Source: Roseofilum reptotaenium CS-1145 (lineage in GTDB: Bacteria > Cyanobacteriota > Cyanobacteriia > Cyanobacteriales > Desertifilaceae). Taken from it: 64,000 nucleotides of DNA. A program made the translations under genes and the position numbers. Positions 53,383 through 62,671 of this stretch are shown here, piece by piece. Below the pieces are notes generated by a model that searched no databases, was not told the origin of the DNA, and saw nothing but the letters and a program-made list of their open reading frames with translations. The stretch is from contig NZ_JAQMUE010000082.1 in assembly GCF_028330985.1 (NCBI RefSeq), positions 62,001 through 126,000 of the forward strand. Direction: 5' to 3'. Each line of letters begins with the position of its first letter. Position 1 is the stretch's first letter.

Positions 53383-54042
53383 TTATTTACCACTGGCTTG
53401 AGCAGCTACTTCTTCAGCAAAGTTGCTCTCTTCCTTCTCAATGCCTTCACCCAAAACAAAGCGAGCGAAGCGACGCACCTGAATATTTTCACCTAACTGG
53501 GCGATCGTCTCAGTCACCAATTCACCAACCGTCTTGGCTTGGTCTTTAACATAAGCTTGATCCAGTAAGGTTAACTCTTTCAGGCGTTTTTCAATCCGTC
53601 CAGCAACGATTTTTTCCTTGATGTTATCGGGTTTCTTGGCTAAATCATCCCGTTCCATCTCAATCGCTTTTTCTTTCTCGACGATCTGCGCCGGAATTTG
53701 GTCTATGCTGACATACTCAACATTCGGACACGCGGCGATTTGCATCGCAATATTTCGCACCAGGGTTTGGAAAGCTTCCCCACGAGCCACAAAATCGGTT
53801 TCGCAGTTGACTTCTACCAAAACTCCAATTCGACCACCCGTATGGATGTAGCTATCCACTAAACCCTCTGCTGCAACACGAGAGGACTTTTTCCCAGCCG
53901 AAGCAATCCCTTTTTTCCGCAGCCATTCTGAGGCTTTTTCCAGGTCGCCATCGTTTTCTGTGAGCGCTTTTTTGCAATCCATCATGCCAGCGCCCGTTTT
54001 TTCCCGTAGCTCTTTAACCAGTTTTGCTGAAATTTCTGCCAT
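53383..54042 (-). CDS. tsf: Elongation factor Ts
   Basis: This 219-residue EF-Ts is the nucleotide exchange factor for EF-Tu. The UBA-like start is [20 protein letters not shown], and the EF-Tu contact motif [11 protein letters not shown] with the upstream VLVEVNCE identifies the N-terminal half of the core. The short core (about 220 residues) is the normal cyanobacterial form. It should follow rpsB in an operon; here about 500 bp of IS200/IS605-like sequence lies between the two genes, so transcription may depend on readthrough or a new promoter. The ATG at 54042 is certain from family alignment by eye. Confidence 0.97.
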   Translation of the reverse strand: MAEISAKLVKELREKTGAGMMDCKKALTENDGDLEKASEWLRKKGIASAGKKSSRVAAEGLVDSYIHTGGRIGVLVEVNCETDFVARGEAFQTLVRNIAMQIAACPNVEYVSIDQIPAQIVEKEKAIEMERDDLAKKPDNIKEKIVAGRIEKRLKELTLLDQAYVKDQAKTVGELVTETIAQLGENIQVRRFARFVLGEGIEKEESNFAEEVAAQASGK

Positions 54043-54100
54043 GTTAATTCAGATTTTTGATTACACCAAAGTGCTTACGCACGGCTGCTTACTCTTTCTT

Positions 54101-54511
54101 GACATCCTCACCGGGTTGAAGACCCGGTGATTCCTTCTTTATGTCTGCGAAGCGGAAACCTCACCTGAGTGAGAACTACCCTCCGCAGGAGGCTTTAGGT
54201 TTCTGCGAAGAGTGCAACTGCCTCCACCCACTGACGAGTTTATGGTCTTACAGAAAGCTCCACAGACTATCCCCGCAAGTTTTGCGGTTTTTATGGGTCA
54301 TTCTTCAACAAAAAAACTTTGTTGTTAGTTGATTCAAGGGTTGGATTGCCCATTACCCCATCCTCTTTTCCCGATTTACCGCAGCTCTGTGCGCCACTGG
54401 TTAAAACCAGATGTCGTCACGTAAAGGCTGTCTGTTACGTCTGCATCGCGGGTGGGTCATTGACCACTTCATATTATATTGTAAAGCCGTGCTAGAAGGA
54501 CGGGCTTTCCC
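54101..54511. mobile_element. IS200/IS605-like non-autonomous remnant between rpsB and tsf
   Basis: The stretch is bounded by two hairpins: CACCGGGT-TGAAG-ACCCGGTG at 54109-54129 (preceded by TTGACATCCT) and AAAGCCGT...ACGGGCTTT at 54483-54508. Such TTGACATCC-hairpin ends are familiar from cyanobacterial IS200/IS605 elements. The inside shows no tnpA or tnpB; the small open frame at 54141-54332 (63 residues) looks fortuitous. It includes CGGAAACCT...AGGTTTCTG inverted sequences. I call it a solo/MITE-like derivative; the exact ends are uncertain. Confidence 0.5.
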
Positions 54512-54558
54512 ACCCAAACTTTTGAAGATTCGGCCATGATAGGCTATCAAGGCGATCT

Positions 54559-55356
54559 CTAGCTTTCGTTACTCTCCTCCTCCTCTTCTTCTCCATCCTC
54601 ATCAAAGTCTTCATCATCGAAGTCTTCTTCAGCATCTGGATAATCCGTATCCTCTTGGTCATCTACATAAACTTCGCCATGATGACCTTCATAAATGGCA
54701 TCTGCCAGTTTACCCACAATTAGCTTAATCGAGCGAATCGCATCATCGTTGGCGGGAATCGGATAATCAACTGGATCGGGATTGCAGTTCGTATCTAGAA
54801 GGGCTACAATCGGGATATTGAGTTTAATGCACTCCTGAACAGCGTTATACTCGCGCCGTTGGTCAATCACTACTACGATATCGGGCACTTTACGCATCGT
54901 TTTAATGCCGCCGAGATATTTTTGTAGTTTACCCATTTCCCGACGTAATACGGACGCTTCTTTTTTCGGGCGCAAATCCAACGCACCACTATTTTCGAGG
55001 CGTTCGAGTTCTTTTAAGCGTTCTACCCGGTTTTTAATGGTTGCCCAGTTGGTGAGCATTCCACCTAACCAGCGCTGATTAATATAGTATGCACCACAGC
55101 GAGAGGCTTCTTGGGCAATAATTCCGGCTGCTTGCCGTTTGGTTCCCACAAACAAAACTTTTCTGCCTTGTTCAGACATGGTACGCATGTACCGATAGGC
55201 TTCTTCGATTTTCTGGGCGGTTTGTACCAGATCGATGATGTGTACCCCGTTGCGCGAAGTGTAGATGTACTGGGACATCTTGGGATTCCAGCGACGGGTT
55301 TGGTGTCCGAAATGAACTCCAGATTCTAATAACTGAGCGAGTGAAACAACGGGCAT
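54559..55356 (-). CDS. rpsB: 30S ribosomal protein S2
   Basis: This 265-residue protein starts at the ATG at 55356 ([20 protein letters not shown]), preceded by AAGGAG at the right distance; the frame open to 55452 adds 32 unrelated residues and is rejected. Core motifs are [40 protein letters not shown] and [20 protein letters not shown] with [10 protein letters not shown]. The last about 35 residues form an unusually acidic tail ([20 protein letters not shown]), a cyanobacterial extension. The tsf gene follows at 54042, interrupted by mobile-element-like sequence. Confidence 0.97.
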   Translation of the reverse strand: MPVVSLAQLLESGVHFGHQTRRWNPKMSQYIYTSRNGVHIIDLVQTAQKIEEAYRYMRTMSEQGRKVLFVGTKRQAAGIIAQEASRCGAYYINQRWLGGMLTNWATIKNRVERLKELERLENSGALDLRPKKEASVLRREMGKLQKYLGGIKTMRKVPDIVVVIDQRREYNAVQECIKLNIPIVALLDTNCNPDPVDYPIPANDDAIRSIKLIVGKLADAIYEGHHGEVYVDDQEDTDYPDAEEDFDDEDFDEDGEEEEEESNES

Positions 55357-55472
55357 AGGGTTTAATTCTCCTTTCGGGTTTATCCTCCATCTAGGTGGAT
55401 TGATTTCCATATAGGAAACACCCGAACCTCCTAGATGTGCGTGTTTAGACAACCTTACTATTAAACCACAGT

Positions 55473-56117
55473 TTAGGGGAATTCGCCACCCATTTCCGAA
55501 GTCGGACGGTTGCCTTTCGAGCTACTGCTGCTATATTGCCATTCCTGAAGTACCGCGCGACATTGAAGACAGGTCAAATCTTGGTAAAGCTGATGGAGAC
55601 CTTCGGAAGTATGGGGATAGACAGCGCCGAGGCGATCGCGCTCTACTGTAATCTTGGGATCGATCTGAGCCACACATCCATACAATTTCTGATTAGAAAA
55701 GGAACTATTAATCAGCCATCCTTGTTCATTGAGTAACTGAATCTGCAAAATATCCCCTTCTCCAATCCCCAATTCACGATCGAGAATATGGGGAACAACC
55801 TCCAAGGGCTTTCCTTCGTTTGGCACCCGTCCCCCAGGAAAATCCAACGTGATGCCCTGCACGCCGGGACGATACTGGGGCACAGGCAAGATGACGCGAT
55901 CGCCTTGAATTGTCACAATCACCACGGAATCAGCTTTTTCGACTCGCCAATAGTCCAACACTTGACCCTGATGATCCTCAAGCTGCTCTCCAATCAAGGT
56001 CATCCACTGAGAAGAAATTCTGACTAATGGTTTAAGGAGTTTCCAGGTTTGATCCGATTGAAGTTGCTGCATCAAGTCTATTAGATTTAATGATTCATCG
56101 ATATAACTTAGAGCCAA
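55473..56117 (-). CDS. Nudix-like protein with incomplete Nudix box
   Basis: This 214-residue protein resembles the ADP-ribose pyrophosphatase branch of the Nudix fold: [20 protein letters not shown] then [20 protein letters not shown] and [20 protein letters not shown]. The box shows G-G and R-E-L but lacks the E-E-x-G acids that normally bind metal. It may therefore be a non-catalytic sensor or bind nucleotide without hydrolysis. A Cys-rich C-terminal segment with [13 protein letters not shown] could bind metal or be redox-active. It lies upstream of rpsB on the same strand, 116 bp away. The function is uncertain. Confidence 0.65.
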   Translation of the reverse strand: MALSYIDESLNLIDLMQQLQSDQTWKLLKPLVRISSQWMTLIGEQLEDHQGQVLDYWRVEKADSVVIVTIQGDRVILPVPQYRPGVQGITLDFPGGRVPNEGKPLEVVPHILDRELGIGEGDILQIQLLNEQGWLINSSFSNQKLYGCVAQIDPKITVERDRLGAVYPHTSEGLHQLYQDLTCLQCRAVLQEWQYSSSSSKGNRPTSEMGGEFP

Positions 56118-56204
56118 GATATAACTTAGAACAAAATGAGCTTAGTGGTGCAGAAAACTCCTGAAAAACCAATATGCTCAACTGGAATTCTCCAAGGTAC
56201 ATTT

Positions 56205-56228
56205 CCACGGTCAAACCATTGACCGTGG
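56205..56228. terminator. Perfect hairpin downstream of sbtB
   Basis: CCACGGTCAA-ACCA-TTGACCGTGG has a perfect 10-bp stem and 4-base loop, 36 bp beyond the sbtB stop codon in the direction of transcription. No T-run follows on that strand, so it may be a pause or processing signal. Confidence 0.5.
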
Positions 56229-56264
56229 ACAACACCGTTCTCTGCACTCCTAAGGGGTTTTGAA

Positions 56265-56627
<363 letters not shown>

Positions 56628-56941
56628 TCAGGAAAACGGAAGCACAACAAGCTATTGCACTGATTAGAGCCAACAAAAAGAATGTCATTGGGTTCCTATC
56701 AGATTGCGTAATAGTGCGCTTGCCATAGTAAGCACGGTAACATTATGCTAATCGATCAGTCAAGAGGAAGCGCACCCCAGAAAAACTTATGATTTGAATT
56801 AGACATTGCGTTTCAAATTCATGGTGGAGAATGCACAAATTTGTACAGTTTTAGGATAGACTAATAATACATAAAATTCAAATCTTGATAGATTAGAATC
56901 TATGGAAGCAGGTGGAAAATCGCTATCATCTTCCAATCGTG

Positions 56942-57081
56942 TTCAGAGAGGATCCTTCTCTGAATACCCCGTCAACAGGTTCTTCTATAACACCTGTGCT
57001 GTAGGGGTGAAGCTCCCCTACTTTATTAAGCTCACTTATCATAATTATCACCTCTCGTAGAGGAGGTGGAAGGAGGTATTC
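56942..57081 (+). promoter_or_regulatory. Hairpin-rich leader of sbtA with alternative SD pairing
   Basis: Four hairpins precede the sbtA ATG at 57082. H1 is TTCAGAGA/TCTCTGAA (56942-56964). H2 is ACAGGT/ACCTGT (56975-56997). H3 is GTAGGGG-TGAAGCT-CCCCTAC followed by TTTATT (57001-57021). H4 is CACCTC/GAGGTG (57049-57068). The ACCTC strand of H4 (57050-57054) can equally pair with GAGGT of the main Shine-Dalgarno sequence GGAGGT at 57072-57077. This would make the leader bistable: H4 formed leaves the site free, while the alternative pairing hides it. A regulatory function is inferred. Confidence 0.5.
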
Positions 57082-58206
57082 ATGGATTTCTTATCCAATT
57101 TCTTTACGCTCTTCCTGGGGAAATTGCAGTCCCCGACACTCGGCTTTCTGATTGGTGGTATGGTCGTTGCGGCCGTCAATAGCCGATTGCAAATTCCAGA
57201 TGCAATCTATAAGTTCATTGTATTTATGCTGCTCATCAAAGTGGGTCTGAGTGGCGGTATTGCTATCCGTAATGCCAATCTGTTGGAGATGCTGTTACCC
57301 GCATTTTTCGCCGTGATCCTAGGGATTCTTATCGTGTTTATCGGGCGCTATACCTTGGCCAACCTGCCAAACGTCAAAGTTGTGGATGGTATTGCGACTG
57401 CGGGCCTGTTCGGTGCGGTAAGTGGCTCTACCCTCGCAGCCGGCCTGACAATCATGGAATCGGAAGGCATGACATACGAACCCTGGGCCGCTGCTCTCTA
57501 TCCTTTTATGGACATCCCAGCGCTCGTAACGGCGATTGTCTTGGCGAGCATTTATGTTAGTAAGCAAAAGCAGCGTCGTGAAGCACAGGAGCAGCTCAGT
57601 AAGCAGCCGGTTGCCGCAGGGGAGTATTCCAGTAGCGAAGGCGGATATACCAGTGACCAAGGCATTATTGCAAGTGGATATCCTAAACAGGATGCCGGAA
57701 GCGATCGCGTCAAGATCTGGCCCATTGTTCAGGAAAGTCTTCAGGGTTCTGCCCTATCCGCACTGCTGCTTGGCCTCGCTCTAGGTTTGTTCACCCGGCC
57801 GGAAAGGGTCTATGAGAGCTTCTTCGATCCCGGCTTTCGCGGCCTGCTTTCGATACTAATGCTGGTCATGGGGATGGAAGCCACGGCAAGGATCGGTGAA
57901 CTACGCAAGGTGGGCCAATGGTACGCCCTATATGCCTTTATCGCACCGCTCCTCCATGGATTTATCGCCTTCGGTCTCGGCATGATTGCCCATGCCATCA
58001 CAGGATTCAGCCTTGGCGGCGTTGTTCTACTGGCTGTCATTGCTGCCTCTAGTTCAGATATCTCAGGGCCGCCCACGTTACGAGCTGGTATCCCGTCAGC
58101 TAATCCCTCCGCCTACATCGGTTCCTCCACAGCCGTTGGTACGCCAGTTGCCCTTGCTTTGGGAATACCGCTCTTCATCGGGCTAGCTCAAGCGCTGGGT
58201 GGCTGA
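57082..58206 (+). CDS. sbtA: High-affinity sodium-dependent bicarbonate transporter SbtA
   Basis: This 374-residue inner-membrane transporter (about ten helices) imports bicarbonate with sodium for the CO2-concentrating mechanism. Family hallmarks are NFFTLFLGKLQSPTLGFLIG, FMLLIKVGLSGGIAIRNANL, GLFGAVSGSTLAAGLTIMES and AASSSDISGPPTLRAGIPSA with NPSAYIGSSTAVGTPVALAL. A hydrophilic cytoplasmic loop at about 160-215 is the SbtB contact/regulation region. The gene is visibly richer in G+C (33 of 60 in one 60-base line at 57841) than bicA or sbtB, suggesting later acquisition. Its leader has multiple hairpins. SbtB is encoded divergently. Confidence 0.97.
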   Translation: MDFLSNFFTLFLGKLQSPTLGFLIGGMVVAAVNSRLQIPDAIYKFIVFMLLIKVGLSGGIAIRNANLLEMLLPAFFAVILGILIVFIGRYTLANLPNVKVVDGIATAGLFGAVSGSTLAAGLTIMESEGMTYEPWAAALYPFMDIPALVTAIVLASIYVSKQKQRREAQEQLSKQPVAAGEYSSSEGGYTSDQGIIASGYPKQDAGSDRVKIWPIVQESLQGSALSALLLGLALGLFTRPERVYESFFDPGFRGLLSILMLVMGMEATARIGELRKVGQWYALYAFIAPLLHGFIAFGLGMIAHAITGFSLGGVVLLAVIAASSSDISGPPTLRAGIPSANPSAYIGSSTAVGTPVALALGIPLFIGLAQALGG

Positions 58207-58321
58207 ATCCCAGACGGGTCGGGTCTGCCGGCGCTCCTGTCCGGCGACCAACATGCTGGCTATGGCGATGATTCGGAATCTAGACCGCTTCCCCGCCCTT
58301 TACCCTTTACCTTTGAGTACT

Positions 58322-58861
58322 ATGGAACCCTTATCATCAAACCCTTCTCCTCGCTGGTGCAGTTGGTTTAATGGAGACCGCATCGTTCGTTTTCTAGAAC
58401 TCGTGCAGGACTTAATTGTGATTTCGGTGTGCATTGGTTTGTTTAGCTTCATGGTGATGCAGTTACGAGAGATGTTTCTGTCGCTGTTGCCACCTTTGAA
58501 CTTTCCTCGGGTTACTGCCGATATTTTGTTCTTGCTCATTCTGGTGGAATTGTTTCGATTGCTGATTATTTATTTAAAGGAGCATCGAATTTCGATTGGA
58601 GTCGCAGTGGAGGTCTCGATTGTATCGGTACTGCGGGAAATCATTGTTCGAGGCATTTTGGAAACTCCGTGGGTGCAGGTTATGGCGGCCTGTTCTTTTC
58701 TCATCGTGCTGGGAGGTTTATTAGTGGTCCGTGCTTGGATTCCACCTACTTTTGATGGCATTGACCCAGAGCAGAATGTGTCCCGCCGTCACCGGATACG
58801 CTTTGGTCAAACATTGACAGAAAGAGACAGCAAAATAGATGCTCAATCGTTTCAACCCTAA
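58322..58861 (+). CDS. PsiE-like membrane protein
   Basis: This protein has 179 residues from the ATG at 58322 (MEPLSSNPSPRWCSWFNGDR); the frame is open from 58199, overlapping the sbtA stop, but the extra 41 residues look unstructured. Four transmembrane helices are visible: VQDLIVISVCIGLFSFMVMQ, TADILFLLILVELFRLLIIY, VAVEVSIVSVLREIIVRGIL and AACSFLIVLGGLLVVRAWIP. These fit the phosphate-starvation-inducible PsiE family, whose biochemical function is unknown. It lies between sbtA and bicA, so it may belong to the same carbon-uptake unit, which is inference. Confidence 0.75.
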   Translation: MEPLSSNPSPRWCSWFNGDRIVRFLELVQDLIVISVCIGLFSFMVMQLREMFLSLLPPLNFPRVTADILFLLILVELFRLLIIYLKEHRISIGVAVEVSIVSVLREIIVRGILETPWVQVMAACSFLIVLGGLLVVRAWIPPTFDGIDPEQNVSRRHRIRFGQTLTERDSKIDAQSFQP

Positions 58862-59028
58862 AATAGGGCAGTCCTGATGCTACTTGCATCTATCCTGTGG
58901 TACTGCCATCAAGAGTTAAGAGTTCGTTCTTACTTGATTCACCTCATCGATCGCAAACTACAACCATTATGTCCGGGTCAATGACTTCTTCGCTGGTGTC
59001 AATGTCCCTCTGGCACAAAATACGGCTA

Positions 59029-59062
59029 CCTAAAAAGCCGGGGTAATACCCCGGCTTTTTAG
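59029..59062. terminator. Strong rho-independent terminator before bicA
   Basis: AAAAAGCCGGGGT-AAT-ACCCCGGCTTTTT forms a long stem with a short loop and T-run on either strand. It ends the sbtA/psiE transcript, so bicA must have its own promoter downstream. Confidence 0.85.
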
Positions 59063-59119
59063 TTCGATCTATTGGATTTTTTAGGGTACTATGTACAAAG
59101 TCTTAATAAATTATTATTA

Positions 59120-59191
59120 AATACATAGATTCCAATAATATGTATTGTGATAGATAAGTTTAAGACTTTTTAGCTGTATATTGATATACAG
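59120..59191. promoter_or_regulatory. Two dyads in the bicA upstream region
   Basis: AATACATA (59120-59127) pairs with TATGTATT (59139-59146). A second palindrome, CTGTATAT-TG-ATATACAG (59174-59191), lies 30 bp before the bicA ATG and is followed by TTTTT. The whole stretch is A/T-rich. These are candidate binding sites for a carbon-responsive LysR-type regulator such as CmpR or CcmR; the assignment is inference. Confidence 0.4.
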
Positions 59192-59221
59192 TTTTTACCC
59201 CTAATCAAAACTCGTTCAACA

Positions 59222-60949
59222 ATGAAAGTCTTTAACAGGATCAATTTTAATAACCTACAGGGGGATATCTTTGGGGGGCTAACCGCCACGGTCATTGCCC
59301 TCCCGATGGCTCTCGCCTTCGGGGTCGCCTCTGGTGCAGGGGCCCAAGCTGGACTCTATGGTGCAGTTTTGGTCGGCTTGTTTGCGGCCATATTTGGGGG
59401 AACGCCTACCCTCATTTCTGAACCCACCGGGCCGATGACGGTAATTATGACCGCTGTGATTGCCAGCTTGGTTGGTGAATATGGTCCAGAACAAGGTCTG
59501 GGCATGGCCTTTACTGTGGTGATGATGGCTGGGGTATTTCAGATTCTCTTTGGAGTCCTGAAGTTGGGTAAGTATGTGACTCTGATGCCTTACACGGTAA
59601 TTTCTGGGTTCATGTCTGGGATTGGTTTAATCATGATCATCCTGCAACTGGGGCCCTTCTTAGGTCAGGCAAGTCCCAAAGGCGGTGTGGTTGGAACCAT
59701 AACCTCCCTACCTGATTTATTAGCTAATATTCAACCCACAGAATTAGGTTTAGCTGCACTCACTGTAGCGATTCTCTTCTTAACACCTTCAAAAATTAAG
59801 CGCAAAGTCCCCCCCCAATTGATTGCTTTAGTTGTGGGAACGATTGTCTCGGTTACTCTCTTCGGAGGCACAGACTTAAGGCGGATTGGTGAAATTCCGA
59901 GCGGTTTACCTAGCTTGCAATTCCCTGTTGTCACGTTTGAAGCTCTGAGAACGATGGTGGTTGATGCTCTGGTTTTAGGGATGCTCGGATGTATTGATGC
60001 CCTGTTAACTTCTGTGGTGGCTGATAGTTTAACCCGTACCCAACATGATTCTAATAAGGAATTAATTGGTCAAGGTTTGGGGAATATCATGTCCGGTTTA
60101 TTCGGAGGAATTGCCGGTGCTGGGGCAACCATGGGAACGGTGATCAATATTCAAACTGGAGGACGTACTGCTCTCTCTGGCATAGTTCGTGCAGTTGCTT
60201 TACTCTGTGTTGTTCTGTTTGCTGGCGGATTAACCCAAAATATTCCCTTGGCAGTGTTGGCAGGGATTGCCTTGAAAGTGGGGATTGATATTATTGACTG
60301 GGGCTTCCTGAAACAAGCTCATAAGGTTTCGATGAAAGCAGCCCTGATTATGTATGGGGTGATCGGATTAACGGTATTTGTAGATTTGATTACAGCCGTT
60401 GGTGTTGGGGTCTTTATTGCTAATATCTTGACGATTGACCGGTTAAGCGAACTTCAATCGAATGATGTGAAGACGATTACGGATGCTGATGATGCCATTT
60501 TGCTCAATGATGAAGAGAAAGAATTGCTCGATCGCGGAAACAACCGGGTACTGCTGTTCCATTTAAGTGGGCCCATGATTTTCGGGGTGGCTAAGGCGAT
60601 TTCCCGCGAGCATACGGCGATGGAAGACCATGATATCCTGATTGTTGATTTGACGGATGTGCCGGTAATGGGAGTTACATCTTCTTTGGCGATTCAAAAT
60701 GCGATTCAAGATGCTCTGGATGAAGGCCGTCAAGTGATGATTGTTGGTGCTTCGGGTAAGGTGAAACGGCGGTTAGAAAAGTTGGGTGTATTAGCTGCAT
60801 TGCCTCCCAATCACTTGTTTGTAGACCGTACAGAAGCTTTACGTCAGGCGATCGCCCTGCTGGAGTATCAACAATATGAGCCTGAAAGCAATGGTGCTGC
60901 TAGTGTTCCCTCTTCTACTGATTTATCTCACTCTTCAATGAATAATTGA
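59222..60949 (+). CDS. bicA: Sodium-dependent bicarbonate transporter BicA (SulP family)
   Basis: This 575-residue SulP-family transporter gives high-flux, low-affinity bicarbonate uptake. Its transmembrane part (about 1-420) contains NLQGDIFGGLTATVIALPMA, GGTPTLISEPTGPMTVIMTA, GMLGCIDALLTSVVADSLTR, and NKELIGQGLGNIMSGLFGGI with AGAGATMGTVINIQTGGRTA, as in characterised BicA. A cytoplasmic STAS domain (about 455-560, RVLLFHLSGPMIFGVAKAIS, DVPVMGVTSSLAIQNAIQDA) ends the protein. The start ATG matches the family. It is downstream of a strong terminator and two dyads, so is controlled separately from sbtA. It completes a sbtB-sbtA-psiE-bicA carbon region. Confidence 0.96.
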   Translation: MKVFNRINFNNLQGDIFGGLTATVIALPMALAFGVASGAGAQAGLYGAVLVGLFAAIFGGTPTLISEPTGPMTVIMTAVIASLVGEYGPEQGLGMAFTVVMMAGVFQILFGVLKLGKYVTLMPYTVISGFMSGIGLIMIILQLGPFLGQASPKGGVVGTITSLPDLLANIQPTELGLAALTVAILFLTPSKIKRKVPPQLIALVVGTIVSVTLFGGTDLRRIGEIPSGLPSLQFPVVTFEALRTMVVDALVLGMLGCIDALLTSVVADSLTRTQHDSNKELIGQGLGNIMSGLFGGIAGAGATMGTVINIQTGGRTALSGIVRAVALLCVVLFAGGLTQNIPLAVLAGIALKVGIDIIDWGFLKQAHKVSMKAALIMYGVIGLTVFVDLITAVGVGVFIANILTIDRLSELQSNDVKTITDADDAILLNDEEKELLDRGNNRVLLFHLSGPMIFGVAKAISREHTAMEDHDILIVDLTDVPVMGVTSSLAIQNAIQDALDEGRQVMIVGASGKVKRRLEKLGVLAALPPNHLFVDRTEALRQAIALLEYQQYEPESNGAASVPSSTDLSHSSMNN

Positions 60950-60973
60950 ATTCAATTTCTCTGTTGGTCGATT

Positions 60974-61008
60974 AACCTGGCATTTACTTCGGTAATGCCA
61001 GGTTTTTC
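60974..61008 (+). terminator. Terminator after bicA
   Basis: AACCTGGCATT and AATGCCAGGTT form the stem, with a TAC-TTCG-GTA UUCG-type apex, followed by TTTTTC. Classic rho-independent terminator 24 bp after the bicA stop. Confidence 0.88.
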
Positions 61009-61160
61009 TATGGGCGATCGAGCTTCACGGCGGTTGAAGGAAAGGGAAAACTGGTTTTCCCTATTGCCTATTGCCGTATTTATAGCGCTATGTTTTATGG
61101 TTAGGACATTTCTAAATCCTATAAGTCTTTCACAGTCTACTGTTGCCTGCTGCCTGTTGC

Positions 61161-62540
61161 CTAGCGCGTAGCGCTATAAAGGCTACTTTCAATGACCTGG
61201 CGATATTGGCTTTTTTGTTTCACTCCTTTGAGTTCTTGTAATAACTCCTTATCCTTAAACACTTGTACGGTGGGAGTCCCAGTAATACCAGCATTTTCAG
61301 CAATGTCTTGATCGGCTTCAATGTCAATTTGCACATAATGAATTTTGGAGTCAAATTCATCTATAACTTTGCTGAGAATCGGTTTTAGGGTATGGCAGGG
61401 GCCGCAGGTGGGAGAGGTGTACATTACCAGTAAGGGGCGATCGCTTTCATGGAATAATTTCCGTAGGGCATAGCCTCCCTTATGGCGTGTTTCTTCCAAC
61501 TTAAATGTCTCTTGTGTATCAGTTTGGGTCGTCGCAGTCGCAGCAGTTTCCGATAACGTCTCTCCTTCTTCCTGCTTAAATTCCTGACCCAACCCTTTCG
61601 CTGATAACCACCGTTCGGCTAACATCGCTCCCATACAGCCCGTTCCAGCAGCCGTGATTGCTTGCCGGAATTCATGGTCTTGTACATCTCCAACCGCGTA
61701 AACCCCCTCCACGCTGGTTTGTACCTCATGTTCAGTGACCACATAGCCCACATCATCTAACTCTAATTGCCCTTGGAACAGTTGAGTATTGGGAGTATGG
61801 CCAATGGCATAGAATAACCCACCCGCAGGCAAATCTTTCTCCTCTCCCGTTTGCTTATTCTTAACTTTCACACCCCCAAATTTTGCCCCTTCTCCATAGA
61901 CATCCACCGCTTCCGTATGCCAATGCACCGTAATTTTAGGGTGATCTAGTACCCGGTCTTGCATCGCCTTAGAAGCCCGCATTTCACCCCGTCGTACCAG
62001 TAGATGAACATGAGACCCATATTTGGTCAAATAGACGGCTTCCTCGGCTGCGGTATCTCCACCACCAATCACCACCAGTTCCACCCCCTTAAAAATTGGA
62101 GTCGCACCATCGCAAATAGCGCAAGCGGAAATGCCGTTACTCCAAAACTCCTGTTCGTGGGGAAGACTCAGCCGTTTTGCGGTTGCACCCGTAGCAATAA
62201 CGATAGTATGAGTTTTGAACTCCCGTTCGTCAGAGCGTACCGTAAACGGCCGTTGACTTAAATCAACAGAAACTACATCTTCTGTATATAGTTCCGCTCC
62301 CCATCTAACTGCTTGTGCTTTCATTCGATCCATTAGTTGCGGCCCCGTAATACCATCAGGAAAACCAGGGAAATTCTCCACTTCTGTCGTGGTCATCAAT
62401 TGTCCCCCAGGAATTCCCCCCATCTGATACCCTTCAAAAACCACGGGCTTGAGGTTCGCCCGACCCGCATAAATGGCAGCCGTAAACCCGGCTGGCCCGG
62501 AACCAATAATCACCAGATTCTCTACTGTAGAGTTGCTCAT
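61161..62540 (-). CDS. NADPH-thioredoxin reductase C (NTR-thioredoxin fusion)
   Basis: This 459-residue flavoprotein fuses a thioredoxin reductase with a thioredoxin. FAD motif [16 protein letters not shown] is at about 11-26, the redox pair is Cys140/Cys143 in [13 protein letters not shown], and NADPH motif [16 protein letters not shown] follows. FAD motif [20 protein letters not shown] precedes a low-complexity linker (about 320-345). The thioredoxin domain has active site [14 protein letters not shown] (CGPC). NTRC of cyanobacteria and plants supplies electrons to 2-Cys peroxiredoxins and regulates chlorophyll synthesis and Calvin cycle enzymes. The stop codon lies inside a TAGCGCTACGCGCTA palindrome repeat, giving the short C-terminus LYSATR. 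Confidence 0.96.
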   Translation of the reverse strand: MSNSTVENLVIIGSGPAGFTAAIYAGRANLKPVVFEGYQMGGIPGGQLMTTTEVENFPGFPDGITGPQLMDRMKAQAVRWGAELYTEDVVSVDLSQRPFTVRSDEREFKTHTIVIATGATAKRLSLPHEQEFWSNGISACAICDGATPIFKGVELVVIGGGDTAAEEAVYLTKYGSHVHLLVRRGEMRASKAMQDRVLDHPKITVHWHTEAVDVYGEGAKFGGVKVKNKQTGEEKDLPAGGLFYAIGHTPNTQLFQGQLELDDVGYVVTEHEVQTSVEGVYAVGDVQDHEFRQAITAAGTGCMGAMLAERWLSAKGLGQEFKQEEGETLSETAATATTQTDTQETFKLEETRHKGGYALRKLFHESDRPLLVMYTSPTCGPCHTLKPILSKVIDEFDSKIHYVQIDIEADQDIAENAGITGTPTVQVFKDKELLQELKGVKQKSQYRQVIESSLYSATR

Positions 62541-62671
62541 ATTTATCTAAACTCATAACGACTACGCTTAGTATAGCGCATGAATAGGTTAAAAAGAACT
62601 AAAAATGTGAGTTGCAGTGGATAAACAGGTTAAACTTAATGAGAAAGACTCAGCAAGAAGAGATTAATATT

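Noticed and set aside
54141-54332. 63-residue open frame between tsf and rpsB
   Set aside because: It lies inside the IS200/IS605-like remnant and includes an inverted repeat; there is no family resemblance to TnpA or TnpB.
58199-58321. N-terminal extension of the PsiE-like protein overlapping sbtA
   Set aside because: The residues are Pro/Arg/Cys-rich and unlike the family; the ATG at 58322 gives a normal-size PsiE-like protein.
58862-59028. Coding remnant between psiE-like gene and terminator
   Set aside because: One frame gives a short stretch ending CPGQ, but there is no recognisable family; I could not support a gene or RNA here.
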